From Acanthosepion esculentum (Eukaryota; Mollusca; Cephalopoda; Sepiida; Sepiidae): 64,000 bases of DNA. The translations under genes were made by a program, and so were the position numbers. The stretch lies in assembly GCA_964036315.1 (NCBI GenBank), contig CAXIWW010000817.1, positions 3,879,501-3,943,500 on the forward strand, given 5' to 3'. Within the stretch, counting starts at the first letter, position 1, and every line of letters begins with the position of its first letter. The notes below the pieces were generated by a model. The model was given only the letters and a program-made list of their open reading frames with translations. It did no database searches and was not told where the DNA came from. Shown piece by piece: positions 62,146 through 64,000 of the stretch.

Positions 62146-64000
62146 GGACTGTCTCCTGGGTGGGTGGTCGTCTACGTGTGACTTTCTGGGACTGAGGGTC
62201 GTCTGTGTGGGAATTTCTATGACTGTGGGTCGTCTGCGTGGGATTTTCTGGGACTGGGGGTTGTCTGCCTGGGACTTTCTGGGATTGGGGGTCGTCTGTG
62301 TGGGACTTTCTTGGACTGGGGGTCGTCTCCGTGGGACTTTCTGGGACTCTCTCCTGGGTGGGGTGTCGTCTGCGTGGGACTTTCTGGGACTGTCTCCTGG
62401 GTGGGTGCCCTCTGCGTGGGACGTTCTGGGACTGGGTGTCGTCTGCGTCGGACTTTCTGGGACTGTCTCCTGGGTGGGGGGTCGTCTGCGTGGGACTTTG
62501 TGGGACTGGGGGACATCTGCGTGGGACTTTCTGGGACTGGGGAGGTCGTCTGCTAGGGACTTTCTGGGATATTCTGACTGGGGGGTCGTCTGCGTGGGAC
62601 TTTCTGGGATTGGGGGTTGTCTGCTTGGGACTTTCTGGGACAGTCTCCAGGGTGGGGGTCGTCTGCGTGGGACTTCCTGGGACTGTGGGTCGTCTGCTTG
62701 GGACTTTCTTGGACAGTCTCCTGGGTTGGGTCTTCCGTTTGGGACTTTCTGGGACTGTCTCCTGGGTGGGGGTCGTCTGCATGGGATTTTCTGGGACTGG
62801 GGGTCGTCTTCCTGGGAGTTTCTGGGACTGTCTCCTGGGTGGGGGGTCGCCTGCGTGGGACTTTCTGGGACTGGGTGTCGTCTGCGTGGGTCTTTCTATG
62901 ACTGGGGGTCGTCTGCGTGGGACTTTCTATGACTGGGGGTCGCCTGCGTCTGACTTTCTGGGACTGTCTCCTGGGTGGGGGGTCGTCTGTTTGGGGCTTT
63001 CTCGGACTGTCTCCTGGGTTGGGGATCGTCTGCGTTTGACTTTCTGGGACTGGGGTTCGTCTGCGTGGGACTTTCTGGGACACAGGGTCGTCTGTGTGGG
63101 ACATTCTTGGACTGGCTGTCGTCTTCGTGGGACTTTCTTGGACTGTCTCCTGGGTGGGGGTTCGATTACGTGGGACTTTCTGGGACTGACGGTCGGCTGC
63201 CTGGGACTTTCTATGACTGGGGGTCGTCTGCGTTGGACTTTCTGGGACTGTCTCCTGGGTGGGGTGTCGACTGTTTGGGACTTTCTGGGACAGTCTCCTG
63301 GATGGGGGTCGTCGGCGTTGGACCTTCTGGGACTGGGGGTCATCTGCGTGGGACTTTCTTGTACTGGGGTTGTCTTCGTGGACTTTCTGGGACTGTCTCC
63401 TGGGTGGGGGGTCGTTTGCTTGGGACATGGTGGGACTGGGGTTCATCTGCGTGGGAGTTTCTGGGACTGGGGAGGTCGTCTGCTAGGGACTTTCTGGGAC
63501 TGTCTCCTGGGGGGGTCGTCTGCGCGGGACTTTCTGGGACTGGGGGTCATCTGCATGCGACTTTCTGGGACTCTCTCCTGGGTGGGTCGTCTGCGCGGGA
63601 CTATCTGTGACTGGGGCTCGTCTGCGTGGGACGTTCTGGGACTGTCTCCTGGGTGGGGGGGTCTTCTGTTTGGGACTTTCTTGGACTATCTCCTGGGTGG
63701 GGGTCTCTACGTGGGACATTCTGGGACTGGGGGTCGTCTGCGTTGGACTTTTTATGACAGGGGGTCGTCTGCGTCGGACTTTCTTGGACTGTATCCTGGG
63801 TGGGGGGTCGTATGTTTGGGACTTTCTTGGACTGTCTCCTGGGTTGGGGGTCGTCTCCGTGGGACTTTTTGGGACTGGAGGTCGTCTGCGTGGGACTTTC
63901 TGGGATTGGGGGTCGTCTGTGTGGGACTTTCTCTGACTGGGGTTCGTCTCCGTGGGACTTTCTGGGACTGTCTCGTGAATGGGGGGTCGTCTGTTTGAGA
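62146..64000 (+). repeat. Minisatellite zone to the window edge
   Basis: 31/43-bp units only. A distinctive ACTGGGGAGGTCGTCTGC followed by TAGGGAC occurs near 62537 and again near 63468. From 63264 the text follows 52201 onward up to the window end, with small indels and substitutions. The array is cut by the window and does not end here. Confidence 0.8.

Larger units (their letters stand above)
8248..64000 (+). repeat. G/T-rich minisatellite array of 31-bp and 43-bp units
   Basis: The basic 31-bp unit (clean example 15396-15426) begins GGGACTTTCTGGGACTG and ends GTCGTCTGCGT. The 43-bp unit (clean example 19890-19932) has the same two ends with TCTCCTGGGTGG inserted before the terminal G run. 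Units are mixed in irregular order and the G run varies from 3 to about 9. By hand count the 31-bp example has 14 G, 9 T, 6 C and 2 A, so the + strand is strongly G+T-rich. At a mean of about 36 bp per unit the array holds roughly 1,500 units (my estimate). The array continues past 64000. I see no gene, transposon or unique insertion in it. Confidence 0.97.

Noticed and set aside
8248..64000. Long open reading frames on both strands, up to about 957 codons (24877-27750, minus strand)
   Set aside because: All are translations of the 31/43-bp unit. Open frames overlap in several phases and on both strands over the same DNA, starts fall at random units, and frames end at single-base variants. 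No domain, signal peptide or composition other than the repeat is present.
8248..64000. CRISPR array
   Set aside because: The regular short repeats have no unique spacers between them; the extra 12 bp of the 43-bp form is itself repeated. No cas-like gene is nearby.
8248..64000. Immunoglobulin class-switch region (G-rich tandem repeat on one strand)
   Set aside because: The G richness and repeat size are similar, but AGCT hotspots are rare and there are no GAGCT/GGGGT pentamer blocks or constant-region exons.
1..64000. Centromere protein B binding boxes
   Set aside because: I looked for the TTCG...CGGG core pattern in both unit types and did not find it. A centromeric role is not excluded, but nothing in the sequence supports it.
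8248..64000. Relation to the 31-bp subrepeats of ruminant satellite I
   Set aside because: The unit length is the same, but I cannot recall or see sequence similarity. Equal length alone is not evidence.
1..64000. Ribosomal intergenic spacer repeats (60-bp class enhancers are known in some vertebrates)
   Set aside because: There is no rRNA sequence, polymerase I promoter or terminator-like element in the window, and the array is far larger than a typical spacer block.
1..64000. Transposable element remnants, tRNA or rRNA genes
   Set aside because: No terminal repeats, poly-A tails, conserved polymerase motifs or RNA gene boxes were seen. Every stretch I read is explained by one of the two satellites.

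Overview
The whole 64 kb window is satellite DNA. I see no protein-coding gene, RNA gene, recognisable transposon or unique sequence in it. Two unrelated tandem-repeat families fill it end to end. The size of the arrays, their nested higher-order repeats (HORs) and CpG-bearing units that often vary to TpG or CpA all suggest a large, CpG-methylated eukaryotic genome, for example a heterochromatic, pericentromeric, subtelomeric or sex-chromosome region of a vertebrate. I do not recognise either family by name and cannot name the species.

Family 1 (1-8247) is a satellite with a monomer of about 60 bp. Two main monomer types carry GAATTCGG or GAAATCGG at equivalent positions. From 1 to about 1519 the monomers run in one direction; from about 1520 to 8247 they run in the other. 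The switch is abrupt and leaves two inverted arms. Landmark variants show HOR periods of about 0.95 to 1.2 kb, including two consecutive intervals of 952 and 951 bp.

Family 2 (8248-64000, running off the right edge) is a G+T-rich minisatellite. It is built from a 31-bp unit (example 15396-15426) and a 43-bp variant (example 19890-19932) that carries an extra TCTCCTGGGTGG. It abuts family 1 with no spacer and only a CTG shared at the junction. Recent segmental tandem duplications are stacked on this short repeat: 370 bp x2 (12.5-13.3 kb), about 1.8-2.1 kb x3 (15.2-21.0 kb), 2901 bp x2 (24.0-29.8 kb), about 1.6 kb units (29.8-33.0 kb), 3381 bp x2 (33.0-39.8 kb), about 1810 bp x3 (38.5-43.9 kb), 1557 bp x2 (47.7-50.8 kb) and 2817 bp x3 (53.7-62.1 kb). 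A further match at an offset of about 11.06 kb links 52.2-52.9 kb with 63.26-64.0 kb. Several copies are almost identical, so the amplifications are recent or kept uniform by gene conversion.

Long open reading frames exist on both strands but follow from the repeat. Both unit lengths are 1 mod 3 and the consensus has no stop in any + frame, so frames stay open by chance of composition. The features most worth following up are the inversion junction, the satellite-satellite junction, the near-NF-kappaB decamer in essentially every family 2 unit, local quadruplex-forming variants, and the nested duplication history.
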